The position numbers and the translations under genes were made by a program. 64,000 nt of DNA, from contig NC_089325.1 of NCBI RefSeq assembly GCF_036669915.1, forward strand, positions 11,491,231 through 11,555,230. Direction: 5' to 3'. The notes below the pieces were generated by a model, which saw only the letters and a program-made list of their open reading frames with translations, had not been told where the DNA came from and searched no databases. This document shows positions 1-13,000 of this stretch, one piece after another. Within the stretch, counting starts at the first letter, position 1. Every line of letters begins with the position of its first letter. Source of the DNA: Pocillopora verrucosa (taxonomy: Eukaryota; Cnidaria; Anthozoa; Scleractinia; Pocilloporidae).

Positions 1-73
1 CATACGGGAACCAATTTTGCTCTCTGTTGCCTTAATCTTGCTTACATTCATTTTTGTTCGGAGTGCCAAACAG

Positions 74-612
74 ACTTAGTCTTGGCTCTTGAGTTCTGCC
101 AAAAAGCTGTGCACATATTTATAGAGTCACTGGGTGAAAGCGATATCACAGCTAAAAGCTTGTATTTGGAAGGACAGATTCATGAAAAGATGAACAATAA
201 CCAGTCAGCGATTGAAGCTTTTCAAAGAGCGTCCAGGATGATGTCAAATCTGTTAGGCGATCACAAGGATACAGCATGCAGCTTCTGTGGTTTAGGAGCA
301 AGTCACTATGACCAAGGTGAATACGAGGCAGCTGTCAAAGCATTTCAGGAGGCCGCACGCATAGGATCCAACATCCTAGGAGGAGGAGGAGTTGAGCTAG
401 TGGAGAGCTATAGACGAACAGCATTCACATACTATATGCTTGGTGTAGCACAGCACAGACTGGAGGACCTTCGTGGAGCTCTAGCATCTTTACAAGAGGC
501 CTCACGACTGAGAAGGGAAGCTTTAGTGGAAGACCAACTCACAGATGACATCTTGCAGCAGATTAATCTTGTCTGGGAGGCTCTGAGTGCAGGCGAACTG
601 GACTGTGACTAA
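74..612 (+). CDS. TPR-repeat protein, 3'-terminal exon (partial)
   Basis: An open frame runs to a TAG-free end at TAA-type stop near 612 (GAC TGT GAC TAA). It begins after a CAG acceptor at 71-73; the first two bases complete a codon from an exon left of the window. The translation is helical with tetratricopeptide-like pairs: a motif around LALEFCQKAVHIF, then YLEGQIHEKMNNNQSAIEAF, then CGLGASHYDQGEYEAAVKAF, then YYMLGVAQHRLEDLRGALAS. The spacing of about 42 residues and the G-x-x-x-x-x-x-G/A pattern resemble kinesin-light-chain or nephrocystin-3-type TPRs, which bind protein partners. Cnidarians carry many such TPR proteins, often fused to NACHT or CHAT domains upstream, but none of that lies in the window. 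The specific family cannot be named. Confidence 0.7.
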
Positions 613-3461
613 CATTCATGGGAAGACACTGTGACTGAAACACGTGCGAAACTCTTTGATCTCTTCTCAACCCAGTTTGCAACGCTGTTGTAATAGAGTT
701 CAAACCAGCAGCATCAAATACGGACACAAAGAATTCTCCTTGGACAGAATTTGACCATACCCAGAGGATTAGTACTATGGCTAGACAAGGTCTTCAACAT
801 TCAGTGACTTGTTTGATTTCAATCCAGCACCTAAACTGAGATTTTCAGACACTTTTATAGGTTAGTTTAAAGAAACGATCAAGAAATAACAAACAATTTT
901 CAGCAAACACACTTAGGTTAAAAGGTACCAAACAAAGACAAATCTCCCTTGCTAACACTTTCCTTCGCTATATTTAGCTTTGTTTCCTTTTCATTCATGC
1001 ATGTTCATCGAAAGCCGTCGAACAGAACATTATATGTTTTGAGGCAAGAGGACGTCGTGATCTAACACGAAATTCGAGGACATAAGAACGAACCGTAGCG
1101 GACGAAGGTTTAGAGCCTTTCGTTCAACTACCATTAGCAAGAAAAATTTTTTATATATCTGGCGTTGATCAATTTTGAAAACTTATTTTTATGGCAAGCA
1201 TTTGTACTGAATTTGTTCTGAGGAATTTAAGCCACATTTTCTAGTTTTGAATACAGCCGTCTCTCAGTGCTAGATGTAGCTCAGTCCAGCTGCACTAGAA
1301 TGAGCCAAGTGATTTGTGGAGTCCCATTGAGTAATGTAGAAAGTACATTAAGCCTGGAGAAAAGCCTTGGGAATATAATTTTTTGAGTCCACTTGTTTCA
1401 CTAAATTTGCAATGGTGTAAGGCACCAGGTGAGGTAGCAAGTCAAAGTTTCTCTGACTTGGAAAGGTTAAAAACGTTACACGAGAATTGAGATTATTTTT
1501 TTTAACCCGATTACAATCCTCAAGCTCTCCAAACCTTTTCGTCTCGATTATACAACACAAGCGTTTGCTGGCGTTAAATAAAGTAGCAAATGAAAATTAA
1601 AACAACTTTTGATTCTTGGACTCAAATTGCAACCATTTCGGTTACCGTCTAGTGAAACAGTAAACTTGCTTTCGACACGCTGATATGCGCAGTAGAGTTC
1701 TAAGTATTCTGTATAAGAGGGAATTGACATCTGTCAGAGGAACACTTTCTGTCAAAGTGACGCACAGTTTTACGTATCCTCGTGAGAAAAGTGGAGGTAC
1801 TTTCCTTGGCCCTCGTCAGTCACGGTACTCGGCTGACACTTTAATTCCAGTTTCTATGTTTTTCTTTTTCGGTGAGGGAATTAAGGGGTTAATATTTTTT
1901 GTACACAAATTTTTTATCACAGTGTGAGCGAGTTATGTAGGAATTTTTAAAACGCTTTCTATCTTCTGATGTTCTCAGTCCATCTTTGCTTTTAGATCTA
2001 ATTGGTCTGGGCCGCCCAGGAGCATCTTTTAAATTGAAAGGAAAGAGAAGCTTATAACTTCTGCCGGCGTATAATATTAGTAATATTATACGCCGGCAAG
2101 TGCAGTAAACAAATGCTTAAAAAAATTCAGACTTCGCTTGTCGAATACTCATGCAATCGCACTCTTAAAGTGCGTAAATGGACAAAGTAATTGGCAAAAT
2201 CGTTCCTTTTAAGAGTACTCCAGGCTCGGTTCCCAGTCAGCCATTGAGGAAAATTTCTTATTTCATACGTCCCTCTAAGGGAACGTGGCTGGAAAGCTTT
2301 CGTGTAATCCTTGCTTGTTCCCTCGCGTGTGACCCTCGCGCATTTTTTTTCTCGCAGTGTAAAAAAATTCTTCTGAGACTTCATCAGAGCAAGAAAATGT
2401 AACCATCCCCATATCTCATAAAAGTTCAAATATTTTTCGTGGTTTAATCAACAAAGATATAATTACTGGTATTTACTCTGCAAAAACTGTCACTCAAGTG
2501 CAATCGTAAAAAAAAAAAAAAACATTAAAAAAATCGTTCGGTTACAGACAGTCGTTTACTTGTGTTCTGGAAAATTTCAGCGAGCCTCCCCTAACAAATA
2601 TTTGGTTATTATCTTGTTTATTTTCGATTTTTAAATTTTTTTATAATTATCATTTCCCGTGTGAAATTGTCCTTTGGCTTAGTTGGGGTGAAACGATGTG
2701 GTTTGATTGCGGCCTCTTTCAATTTAACGCAGTTTATTTTTAGATGTGATTTTAGAGAAGGTTAACAAGTTCAATGGGTCTGAAGTGAGCACAAAATTTA
2801 TAAAATATGGCGTAAAAAATAGAAAACACTTAACTTCATTGATAAATCACATGGGTTTATCGCTAATGTCATCAAAAAGATGAAGCCATGACAGACCCTG
2901 ACAAGTAACGTCTGAAATGCTCGTGTCTTCACGTCAAACTAATTTACTCGTGGCAGACATATTCAGAAATTGTTGACAGCCTTCGGATATGAGTAAAGAG
3001 CACTGGAATAGAATTTCTCGAATAACTTCTTTGTTGCTATAGAAACTTTTGTGTAAAGGCGACGAGCCGTGACAAAACCGCTCAATTCATTGGTCAAAAG
3101 CTTTTCAACATTGAAAAGGGAGCTAATCCAAAGAGCGTTTTTTACCGTCACCTTATTTGCCGAGATTATCTGGATGGCCGAGCAAAGGAATGCATTTTGC
3201 ATGGGGCATCTCACAAAGACGTGCTAGTTAAAATTCCTGTTTTCGAGAGACATTCATCTGAGCTGTTCGCTAGAACCGTAATCAGACCGGAAATATCTGA
3301 AATTTGTGTGTTTGGCGTGATAACAACTTGCGCACCACACGAACTGGCCCAAATTCACTCACGCTAAACTTTTCGCAAACAACTGCTACGTTTGCTCGCT
3401 GAGGCAAACGCGTTGGAAAACAAACAGTTATACTTGGCGCTGTTGGATTACCACCGAGCGA
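613..3461. other. Intergenic stretch without a recognised gene
   Basis: This spacer lies between the TPR exon and the Mab-21 gene. Short open frames on both strands have no recognisable motif, no splice-consistent continuation and A/T-rich composition, so I do not call genes. It holds the 3' flank of the TPR gene, a perfect palindrome at 2062-2098, a poly-A run near 2508-2521 and the unmarked promoter of the Mab-21 gene. Confidence 0.5.
2062..2098. repeat. Perfect 37-bp palindrome (18-bp arms, 1-bp centre)
   Basis: The left arm 2062-2079 begins TGCCGGCG and runs into TATAATATTA. The right arm 2081-2098 is its exact reverse complement, with a single G at 2080 between them. The GC-rich tips and A/T-only core would favour cruciform extrusion or a strong RNA hairpin. 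No similar sequence was seen elsewhere in the window. Confidence 0.85.
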
Positions 3462-4826
3462 ATGTCGAACGCGCGCGAACGAAAGAATAGGGGTGGCCAG
3501 ATTTTCGACGAAAACAGCAACGGAATCAAAGATCCGAAGTTCTTGAGTCCGAATTCCTCGTCGAAAAGTCTCGATGTGTCCTCTGCTTCGGACAACGATT
3601 CTTGGGCCTCAGAAGATTCGTACCCAGACGAGCTACCCTCACCGCCAATCCAATGGAAATCGGAAATTCCTTGGACGCCTGATCGCCGCAGAAGTTCTAT
3701 CAAAAAACCTCAATTTCAACTCGATCCAGTCGCGGTTCAGCTGAACGAATTCTACGAGAATCGCGTGCGGATAAGCTTGGAACGCAAGGAAATCTGCGAA
3801 GAAATCGCCTACAATGCAGTGCACAAATGTTTCCGTAAAATCCAGATGGTGGATAACCGATTTCGCGCTAATAGCGTCGTTTCGCAAGGAATTCCATACG
3901 ATGGATTACAAGCTGAAGAAGCCATTCAGATGGACATGCTTGTACAATTGTCCCCTGGAAGAAGTTCAGCCATGTACACCGCCTACGATGAGCGGACGGG
4001 CGGAATGCGCGTCCAGCCGAGCTCCGAAGATTACTCCGTCTGGGAGGACTGCATAACAACCAATGGCTTTTTGTCGGCTGGAAAGATCAACTCACTGCTT
4101 AGAAAGTACGTCAAGAAAGCTGTGAAGATTTTGAACTTTCATATCAAGGAGGGTCGCGCAGATAAACTGCCGAAGAATCTGAGTAGCATCTCGGTCGAGA
4201 AAGGACCGGTCATTCGAGTGATTGTGAATAAAGACATTTCGGTCGACATTTTACCAGCGTTTGTGATTCCCGATTCTCGTTCAGATCCGTCTCGCAGAGA
4301 TTGTCCATCTTCATCGCACGTGGTTTGCAAACCGCACGTTCAAAACGAGATGATTTGGCGCCTATCATTTTATGTGGCGGAGAAAAACCGCATCCGAGCT
4401 CTTAGCGAGGGATGTCGTGTACAGCTGTTACGAATCTTGACCGAAATTCGCGACAATGAGGATCAACTGAAAAAGCTTTCATCGTATCACGTCAAGACAC
4501 TGCTGTTCCACGAATCTGACGTTTATCCGGACTTTCACGAGTGGAGCGCGGAAAAAATCTCGCGCCGTTTCTTTGGCTTGTTAGAACGACTGAAAAAAGC
4601 GCTGAAAGAGGGCAACCTACCACATTATTTCATGCAACCGCCAGATTTCAAGCAAGTGAATTTATTCGCTGATCTCGACGGGAAAACTTTGTCAGACATG
4701 TTGGACGTTGTAGAAGACATTATGGAAAACCCAATGGGTGTTCTTAGGACTGTGGGTCGAGAGAGAAGACAGACAATGTGGCCTTGGGAGTTAGGCCTGT
4801 TTTTACCCGCGGGACTGACCTCCTAA
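3462..4826 (+). CDS. Mab-21/cGAS-like nucleotidyltransferase-fold protein, single exon
   Basis: A 454-residue single-exon protein. Residues 1-90 are polar and Ser-rich, probably disordered; the Mab-21 fold spans about 90-430. The strand-turn usually holding the GS motif reads SQGIPYDGLQAEEAIQMDML (141-160), so the acidic pair of active cGAS-like enzymes (E-x-D) is Q156-x-D158; the third acidic residue is kept at D262 in ISVDILPAF. The C-terminal half shows Mab-21 hallmarks: WRLSF at 299, SYHVKT at 342, GNLPHYF and a later NLF. In the cGAS/cGLR family this domain makes cyclic dinucleotides or oligonucleotides; in Mab21L and MiD51-type members it is catalytically silent. The missing Glu and altered GS motif suggest a non-catalytic, possibly ligand-binding member. 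A strong donor (CAG/GTAAGT, 4834-4840) follows the stop by 10 bases, so a spliced 3' UTR is likely. Confidence 0.85.
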   Translation: MSNARERKNRGGQIFDENSNGIKDPKFLSPNSSSKSLDVSSASDNDSWASEDSYPDELPSPPIQWKSEIPWTPDRRRSSIKKPQFQLDPVAVQLNEFYENRVRISLERKEICEEIAYNAVHKCFRKIQMVDNRFRANSVVSQGIPYDGLQAEEAIQMDMLVQLSPGRSSAMYTAYDERTGGMRVQPSSEDYSVWEDCITTNGFLSAGKINSLLRKYVKKAVKILNFHIKEGRADKLPKNLSSISVEKGPVIRVIVNKDISVDILPAFVIPDSRSDPSRRDCPSSSHVVCKPHVQNEMIWRLSFYVAEKNRIRALSEGCRVQLLRILTEIRDNEDQLKKLSSYHVKTLLFHESDVYPDFHEWSAEKISRRFFGLLERLKKALKEGNLPHYFMQPPDFKQVNLFADLDGKTLSDMLDVVEDIMENPMGVLRTVGRERRQTMWPWELGLFLPAGLTS

Positions 4827-7028
4827 AGTGGGACAGGTAAGTCTCGCCGCATATTTCAACTGTTTTCTGTTAAGTTGTTGGACGCAATTTCTTTCACACG
4901 ATCTTTACTCAAGGTCAATACCAACTCTAATCTAGTTTTCAAAAAGCTTTTGTCTTTTTCTGCAAATGTGCCAAACGCTTTTGCTGAAATCATTTAAAGG
5001 CTTACGTAATTAAGTAACGATGCGTTGTTTTAGCTGCTTTTCAAGACTTCGGTTAGTTTGCTTGCCAGTGCAATGCAATTATTGACATATTTTCGCGGAA
5101 AAATATGAGTTTAATAACAACTTAACTCGCTCGATCATTTGATGCAAAAAAAAAAATTCTCTCTTTTTATCATCCTCTTAAATATCATGGGTATTTCATA
5201 ATGATAAATTTATCTCCGGTTGAAAAAAAAAAATCATTAAAAACAGATGGTTAACTGTCGCGCCAGATAACGATAGTTAGTGACGTCAAAAAGGGAAGAA
5301 CTTATTTATTGTATCGCATTACGCCTTGCAGTGAAATTTCAAGACGGAAATCGAAATTCCATTCGAACGCCAACATTTGACCTCTTTATAATCTAAAACA
5401 ACACAGATCTGCAAAGAATAATACTTCATACATTCCTTTAAATGTTTTAACAGTTATTTAGCAGCGGTTTGCCATCGGTAATTATGGTAGTTTTGTCTCA
5501 GCAGAAAGACTTTTTCGTAGATGTCTTCAAACTTACGAAGTGCTATCATGTGATATTCACTTCTTGTGCTATGAATAGTACAAGTTTTAAGTCAAGCAAT
5601 TAAAAGAATCTAAGAGCTCTTTTGACGGTCAAAACCATCGTCGTTGTGTAATAAAAAAATGATCCGGGCGCTTAGATCATCACTAAAACACTTTTGCTCC
5701 AGTAGGTTCATTAAGGTTTTCTCGAGTACAGAATGTTAACCTTAGCATGCTACAGTAACCCAAGCCTGGCGTTAAATCGGAGAAAGTGATGCAAATTGCC
5801 AAAAATTCATTATAATTCCAATAGCTGCTTATTAAATGAATCAGAAATTATTTTAAATAGCAGCTCATTTCACCCAGCATAACATCACATCCTATGAGCA
5901 AATATTTCCCTGACAATCCACTTTACTAAGAAAATAAACCAAAGAACAGTAATTAATTAAATCGAAAACTATGACATTCCTGTCTAATTCAGAATGCGTG
6001 GAATGTTGAATGCTCCTCAAAAACTTCACCAAAGGTATTTAATGATAGAAGGATAAGTGATTAAAGGAGCTTTCATAAATTTTATTATTCAACACTTTTG
6101 CAAGGTAACTGACGACAGGGGTAAATAAAATAAGCAATTTGAAGGTTTAACATTTCAAAATAGGTTTCTAAAATAGGTTTCTATTTGCATAAACTCATGC
6201 AGTAACGCGCGTGTCGTGCTGCGCGCCTCTCGCTCGTAAATGCTTGGCGTGAATTAATGCTGTACATTCTAAATACCATTGTTCATAAATTTCCTTTTTC
6301 AGAAATCCATTTTTAATGACCCTCATGATCACAGCTGGCTGGCGAGAAACCAAATCATGACACTAATCCGCCTTAAATCAAGAGTCAAACCAGCATGTGT
6401 GAACCGGATCAACTTGATGGAAGCCACTTCAGCGAGAGTTGGGAACTTGACGAGTTCAAGAAATCGTCGGAGGATTAGGAAACAGTCCAGAAATACTTGA
6501 CATTAGTCAAAATGTTCGCGCTTGGAAGTATTCAAACTCGTTCACCTAAAGTCATCAAGTCACGTAGAGCGTAAAAACTATGCAATCAAGAAAAGTGTGT
6601 CACACAAGAAACGAGCAACAAAGTCGATTTTCAAAGGTTTTTGTTGTCCTTTTTACGCTTCACGATTCCAAGTTACCGCGATTTCGATCGAGTATTGCAT
6701 TTCAGGAAAGTTAGCCAAGAGTCTTTCGCCTGTTTGCCAAAAGCATTTTTGTGGGGTTAATTTTTCTTGAAAACAGATTGTAAAGTGTAGAAGTTTTGAA
6801 ATTTGTTTGCCGCAACAAAGAACACTTTAGCAACATGCATCTTCACGGGTTTTTTTTCCGGAGTGAATCGGGGTGTAACTTCAAGAATAAGGCTACTCTA
6901 GGATTTCTAATAATACATTATTTTGATGTTTTATCATTTTTCCTATCATGAAATCCACTGATGGAAAAATAGCATAAATTCCTCGTAATAAATTATTCAA
7001 AGATACATCTTTTCTACTGTTTGTGTAA
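4827..7028. other. Spacer between Mab-21 gene and UFSP2
   Basis: It begins with the splice donor just after the Mab-21 stop. A pyrimidine-rich acceptor (TTTTTCAG) at about 6295-6302 could start a 3' UTR exon of that gene, but nothing else supports it. Open frames at 6279-6500 and 6522-6770 look random. The right end should contain the 3' UTR of UFSP2, which is on the minus strand. Confidence 0.4.
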
Positions 7029-10000
7029 TCAAATCATATCTGGTCTCTGAGGCATACACATGTTATAATGGACCTGTTGATTCCAGAAGTCAGGTCCTTT
7101 CCATCCACACCACCCCTGCAAAAAATTATATGAACAACAAAATTATACCAGGTATCAACAGGCCCCTCCCAAATCTCAAACAATCCTTGTCCAAGGTCAC
7201 CTGTATGACAAATAAATTCCTTCACAAACTCACCTTGTCTAATATGACTTTGAGATCTTCCCCACCAGTGTAATGCGGATCTAGAATTAAGAACCTGCAC
7301 GGGATAATAAAAAATGATGAGAATCTCCTTTTCCACAAGACAGAATATGCAGAACACTCATTATCCCCTTCAGTCTTGTGTTATTCTAAAATTAATTTGT
7401 CATTGAAGGTTTCGCATCCTTCATGGTAGAGCGAGAATTCATGGCTTATTAATAATAATACTTTGGAGAAAAATAGAAAGCCAGTTAACAAAATTCATTA
7501 TTGCCATAATCACCACATATTGAGATTAGATGATCATGAAGACGCAAAGATTATTGATTGTTTCTTGAGCAGGAATGTTTGAGAGAAACATGCTATGATT
7601 TTCAAATTGGAGGAGACCATAACAAAAGGCTCCTAGATTGTTCCCGATAGACTGATAGATTCTCCTGTGTCTCCTTGCGAAACACACAGAGAATTTGATT
7701 TTGCATCAAGTCGCTCAAAGCTTTTTTCCCTTAACCCTAAATTTCTTCATTAGAAAATAAAAAATCAAACTTGTGGGTGGTGTTAAGCAATACACCAAAC
7801 TTTCTTTGAAGTAATTAATAGCACACTAACCTTATGTCCCCTGTTTGATCATTAAAATCAACCCCCAGAATGGTATGTGCTAAAACACCACCTCCTGTTT
7901 GACAAAGCAAAACGTAAAATGAAAAACAGTCAATGAGAAAATACTCAAATAAGTGTCTTGCTCGCCCCATTAGCCCTTCAACTCCCATAAGTGACCAAGA
8001 CAGAATTTCTCCTTACAATAACAATACTATATCAAGCAGAAAAGTGATGAGAATAAAGAAAAATATCAGAAAGGGGACTATTAGTTGATCCAGCACCAAA
8101 TTCTCTGAACTAATATCATAGGAAAAGGATGGCAGACAGTAAGGAGAATTATTAATGACATCTGAGAGTGAAAGGATTAAGTCAACATACCAATCATAAT
8201 GGGAGTTCCTTGAGTCTGAAAATGATGCAACAGATCTCTCCCTTTGGTGCGCATCTCTGCTCCAGTGCTGACAAACATAATCTTTGATGTGACTCCCAAA
8301 AGATGTTCCAGGCACATGCTGACTTCAAAGGAGCCTATCCATTGCCGAGAACCCACAAACTCCTTGCCTTTGTCTTGGAGATCAACAAGTGCTTGTTGAA
8401 TTTCCCGATGGCTTGGGACAGACTTGGATGTGTAGCCTTGGTGAACAAACCAGGAAGCAATGGTCTGAAGTGATCGGTATGCACAACCCCACCCCTGAGC
8501 AGAACAAGAATATTGTAGCAGTCACTAATCGCTAACATGAACTTCTATTAATCCTGAAGAACTTCAGCTGATAGGACACCACTGGGGCTACAAAGGGTGT
8601 CCCCTGATTAGAGGTGTCCCTTCAATGAAGGTAACAAATACAAATATTTTTGGTTAGGGGTATTTTTCGGGTGCAACCAAAGTCTGTGTCCTGGGAGAGG
8701 CCGTGTTCCCTGAATGCAAACATATTCCCTCACAGTTCAACTGTTGGTGATAAAACACCATGGTTATGAGAACAAAGGAAAAGGTCACTAACTAAAGATG
8801 CACCTGGTTGTTCAACAAATTCTCCTTGTCAGTATCTCAAGAAATGTACAGAAAATAGTATGGAGAATATGCATACCAATGAAAGGTTGTGTAAGAATTT
8901 CTGCTACATCTAGTTTTCATTTCCAAAATAATTTTGGCTCATGATTGTAGTGTTGTAAAATTTGAGGTGCTCACAACTGGACAAGTTTAATAATAGAAGG
9001 GTTTATTAAAAGTATTCAAAAATAGCACCCCAGTGGTGAAATACATGTGAATTTACAAGTATACTTTAAATATTTAAAAAATACGAAAATCTTACATTTG
9101 ACTTTAAAATTAAGAGTCTAAGGGGACTGGGAATTACAAGAGTCAGTAGTTATATACCAATGAAAAACGCTTAGGTTTGCTTGACTACAAGAACTGGGCG
9201 TTAGATGCCATTGTTGGAAAGAAAGATTTTTTAAAGTTTCATCTTACATCCCTGTGCTTCTATAATTTCAGAGGAGTAACATTCCAACCACCAACATAAC
9301 CCCCCTCCTCCCTTCCCAAAAAAACTCTCAACTGCCAGCAAGTCTTGATTTAAGACACATACATCGTCATTGAAGTTATCCTGCATGTAATGGTGATAGG
9401 AATATGTTCCATCAACAACTGCTACAGTACCACAAATCCCTGGAAATCAAAAGAAAGTAAACACTTTTTCCATCAATGCACTCTGATGAAACAGTCTAAT
9501 ACACAATTCAATAAAAATCAATCAATCAAAATTGAGCATACCTCCCACCAATCCAGTGTGAGGATTTGTCAAGTAGATACCTAGATTGCATAGAAAAGAG
9601 AAGTGTGTTCCCATGAGTGACCAAGTGAAAATTTCTCCTCACAATATCAATACAATATCAATCAGACAAGAGAATAAAGAAGATATCAATTAGGGCGTTA
9701 CAAGTTGATCCAATACCAAATTCTCTGAACTAACATCATAAAAATGGTATTGCAGACCGTAAGAACAACTAAGGAGATCTGATTTAGCTCAAATCCCTCA
9801 AAAAAAGCTTTTAAACCATCACAGTATTTTTAGATTTTTTAAGTGTTGAATATTTCTCCCACCCAAACATAGACAAGGCAGATATAATCTAATCAGCAAA
9901 GAGGCCCCCAAAATACAAGAGCCTGACCTGGTTTACTAAGAGTATGCAAAATAGAAGAAATGCTTTTCCTCTTCAATCTGACATAAGTTCACCTCAGGTT

Positions 10001-13000
10001 GACTCCCCCTCCCTCCATGCAATATTTTTTCCAGGTTTCCCTTATTGGTTTTGAGGCATTTTATAGAATTTTCAATTCATCTATAAACATCTACTAAAAT
10101 TAATTATGCAGGGTAGAAATCTTCTTGGGAATTGGTCTTTGTTATTGTTCCTTTCAACAGATACCAAATTGTGTTGTCCATCTCCAAACTATTTCATTCC
10201 TTTGCAGGAAACTGAAAGACTTCAGTTAACAAACTTTGGGAGTCCAATCAGTTCTCTTACAAGAAAACAGTTCATTACACCACTTCCAGTAATAACTAAA
10301 AAACTCACAAACCTTGCTGCCTCTCATTTTCAAACTTGTATCTGTTGGAAGGTCTCATAAGAGGTCTGTTTTCTGGCAGAAGAAGTCTTTTGTGAAGTTT
10401 CAATCTGTATGATACTGCAAAAAAAAAGTCTATGTCACAACAAGATGCATACTCTCTTAACAACCTTTTAGGATGAAATTTCTTGAAGTTCAAAAGATTT
10501 GAACAATGTGATCATGTGGATTTCTTGAATGAATGCTCATTTTGGTATCATTTTAGTAGTTAATAAAGAAAGATGTCTTTTGTCTTGTCACAAGCTTGGG
10601 ACAAAGAAAAAATTCTGAGTCCCCATGAGGAATCGAACCTCAGGCCTTCAGATTCTGTACTTCAATGCTCTACCACTGAGCCACAGAGAGTTCATGGTGA
10701 GCGAGGTCCATTACAAAGTTCATAATTATATGACACGTGTCCTGCAGACTGTTTGCATCAGCAATGTCAATAGCAACTTCAAATTGGATTTCCTTGTTTT
10801 TGCCTTGTTTGTAACTGGAACTAAGAAAATACAATGAAAGTACACTAGTTTAAAACCACTGTGACCCAAACTCATCTCAAACTACCAAATAATTGAACTG
10901 ACCAAGTTCATCCTCTTCTGTTGGTTCATCATCTCTTTTAATGCTGGGATAAACAGCAGTCACCAAATGACATAACCCAGGAAGCTTGAAGTGATGCACT
11001 TTAACAAGAGCTAATGAGCCTCCCTAAAACAAGAAGTGTAAGGAAAGATTGTGAACTCAGTAATGAGCAGCTTACTTTTCTTTAGCTACTCTCTATTATC
11101 TTAAACAGGAATGTGTCTTCCATTTAGGCTTCATTTTTCATTAGAACTCCAACTTTAGCTTTCCCACTCCCTAGATCAAACTATAGATTCTCCCCACTGT
11201 CTCACCCACACTTCTGATAATTTCAGCAATGAGAATTTGTTTTTAAATCAAACAATATCCCCTTGTTAATATTTTCCTTGAATTTTCATCACTGTTCTGC
11301 TTGAAATTGTACTAATATTATAAGGAGAAATTCCATTTTGGTCACTCCTGAGTTCAAACGGGGTTGAAGGAAGATGGTGAATATCTACCACAATTGAAGC
11401 ACAAAGGAAAGTATTTCGTCCCTCAACAAGAATTTGAACCTCAGACCTTCCAATTGGCTTCTCTTAAGTTTGAATTCTAAGTTTAGATGGGAATCAGATT
11501 TTTCCTTTGTCTTACCTTTGATACATGTTTGTTAATTTCATCTTTGTTTGATTAGCAAGCTCAAAAATTTCTCGTCATTCTTAATCTATTTCTACACAAC
11601 TCAAACTTAATGTTAAAATTATTCAATTCCATTTAATATGTTCATGTTAAGTCCAACGTCTTAATACAATATACTCTAAACAGAACAGAGCGGACACAAT
11701 TCATAAAATATCTTTAGATTTAACTCAAAAATACATGACTGAGTTCATTCCAATTGGCAGAAAGAACCACTTAACCATACCTTGGAAAACTGTGCCATAA
11801 TTGAGGCCATCTCTCTAAGCTGATTGCACATGGCAGAAATAAATAACTTTGGCAGACTTTTCAATGGAGTGTCCCTTGATAAATTTAACACCACATCAAG
11901 CGCCAGGTTGTACTTAGTTTTTGACTTTGTCTCTATGAAAACAAAGTAAAACATTCAGGAAACTTCTCACAGGCTTGGTTTTAATTTTGACTATTATACA
12001 GTGACATTATGATTATCATTTTACCACATTAAATCTCTAAAATATAGAGCTTTGATAACAATGTGCTTATTGACTGAGTGGAAGGGCTGTAGGGGAAACA
12101 TTTAGCTTGAGTTCGGACCAAGCAGAGTAAAGTGCCCGTGTATCATGACAGAGAGCCAAATATTTTCACATGCAGCCTACCCTAACTCATCAATAAGCAT
12201 TTTATTATTTGACTGTCACTCTTCTCTTTGTCCTTTTTTCTTTCAGCTCACTTGGCCATGATGCCTTCTACAGCCCTGCCCATGCTAGTGGGTACAGCCC
12301 TCAAACCTGGTTTTTTGTCAAATGTTTTTCAATCTCAGTGCATGAAGCTGTTTGGGTCATACAATGATAATAATAACTATTGATTTGAATACAGCATGGG
12401 GTGTCACCTTTCTTGTATTGGATAACTGGCACAAATGTTTCATGATCCCTGATATTGTCTGTCAGCTGAGATAAGTATCGTACATCCAGTACATCCTAGG
12501 ATAAAGGAGAGGATATGATTGTGAATGGAAAACCAGTGCCACATGACAACATCTGTTTCTACACTGGCCTGTATATAACAAAAGTAAAGCCTCAAACCTT
12601 AAGTTTCACGGAGCCAGAAGGAGGAGCAGGCTTTGCACTTTTCTGTTTTCCTTTACTCTTGCCTGATCCATGTATACTTTGCAATTTTTCTTGTCCTAAT
12701 TCAATCCTTTCCAAAAGTGATTCACAGCTTATTGACTCATCGCTTCCACTATCCACATTCTTAAGCAACAATTTACAGTCTTTTATATGGAAGGCAGTTG
12801 AGGTTGAATCTAATTCTTTGCAAGACTTTTCAATATTCTTTGCAATTTCTGACATACCTGTGAGAGAAGTAAAAAAAAAATTCTCACTTTTCTTTCAAAT
12901 ATCCTTATAATTTTATTCCTGTTTTTATCTTAGTTTTTCTCCCTATAACTTTTCAGTTCTTCATACATCAGGACATTTCAAGTTTGCATATACTCCACTC

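Noticed and set aside
7034..7357. 107-codon minus-strand frame
   Set aside because: It crosses UFSP2 exons 14-15 in the wrong frame and reads through an intron; the true frame ends at 7029.
8583..8760. Possible transposon remnant with GTGTCC repeats
   Set aside because: Repeated GGTGTCCC strings are visible, but no terminal repeats or target duplication could be defined.
12515..12910. 131-codon plus-strand frame
   Set aside because: It is the antisense shadow of UFSP2 exon 5 (12598-12857), whose phase and neighbours fit the minus-strand gene.
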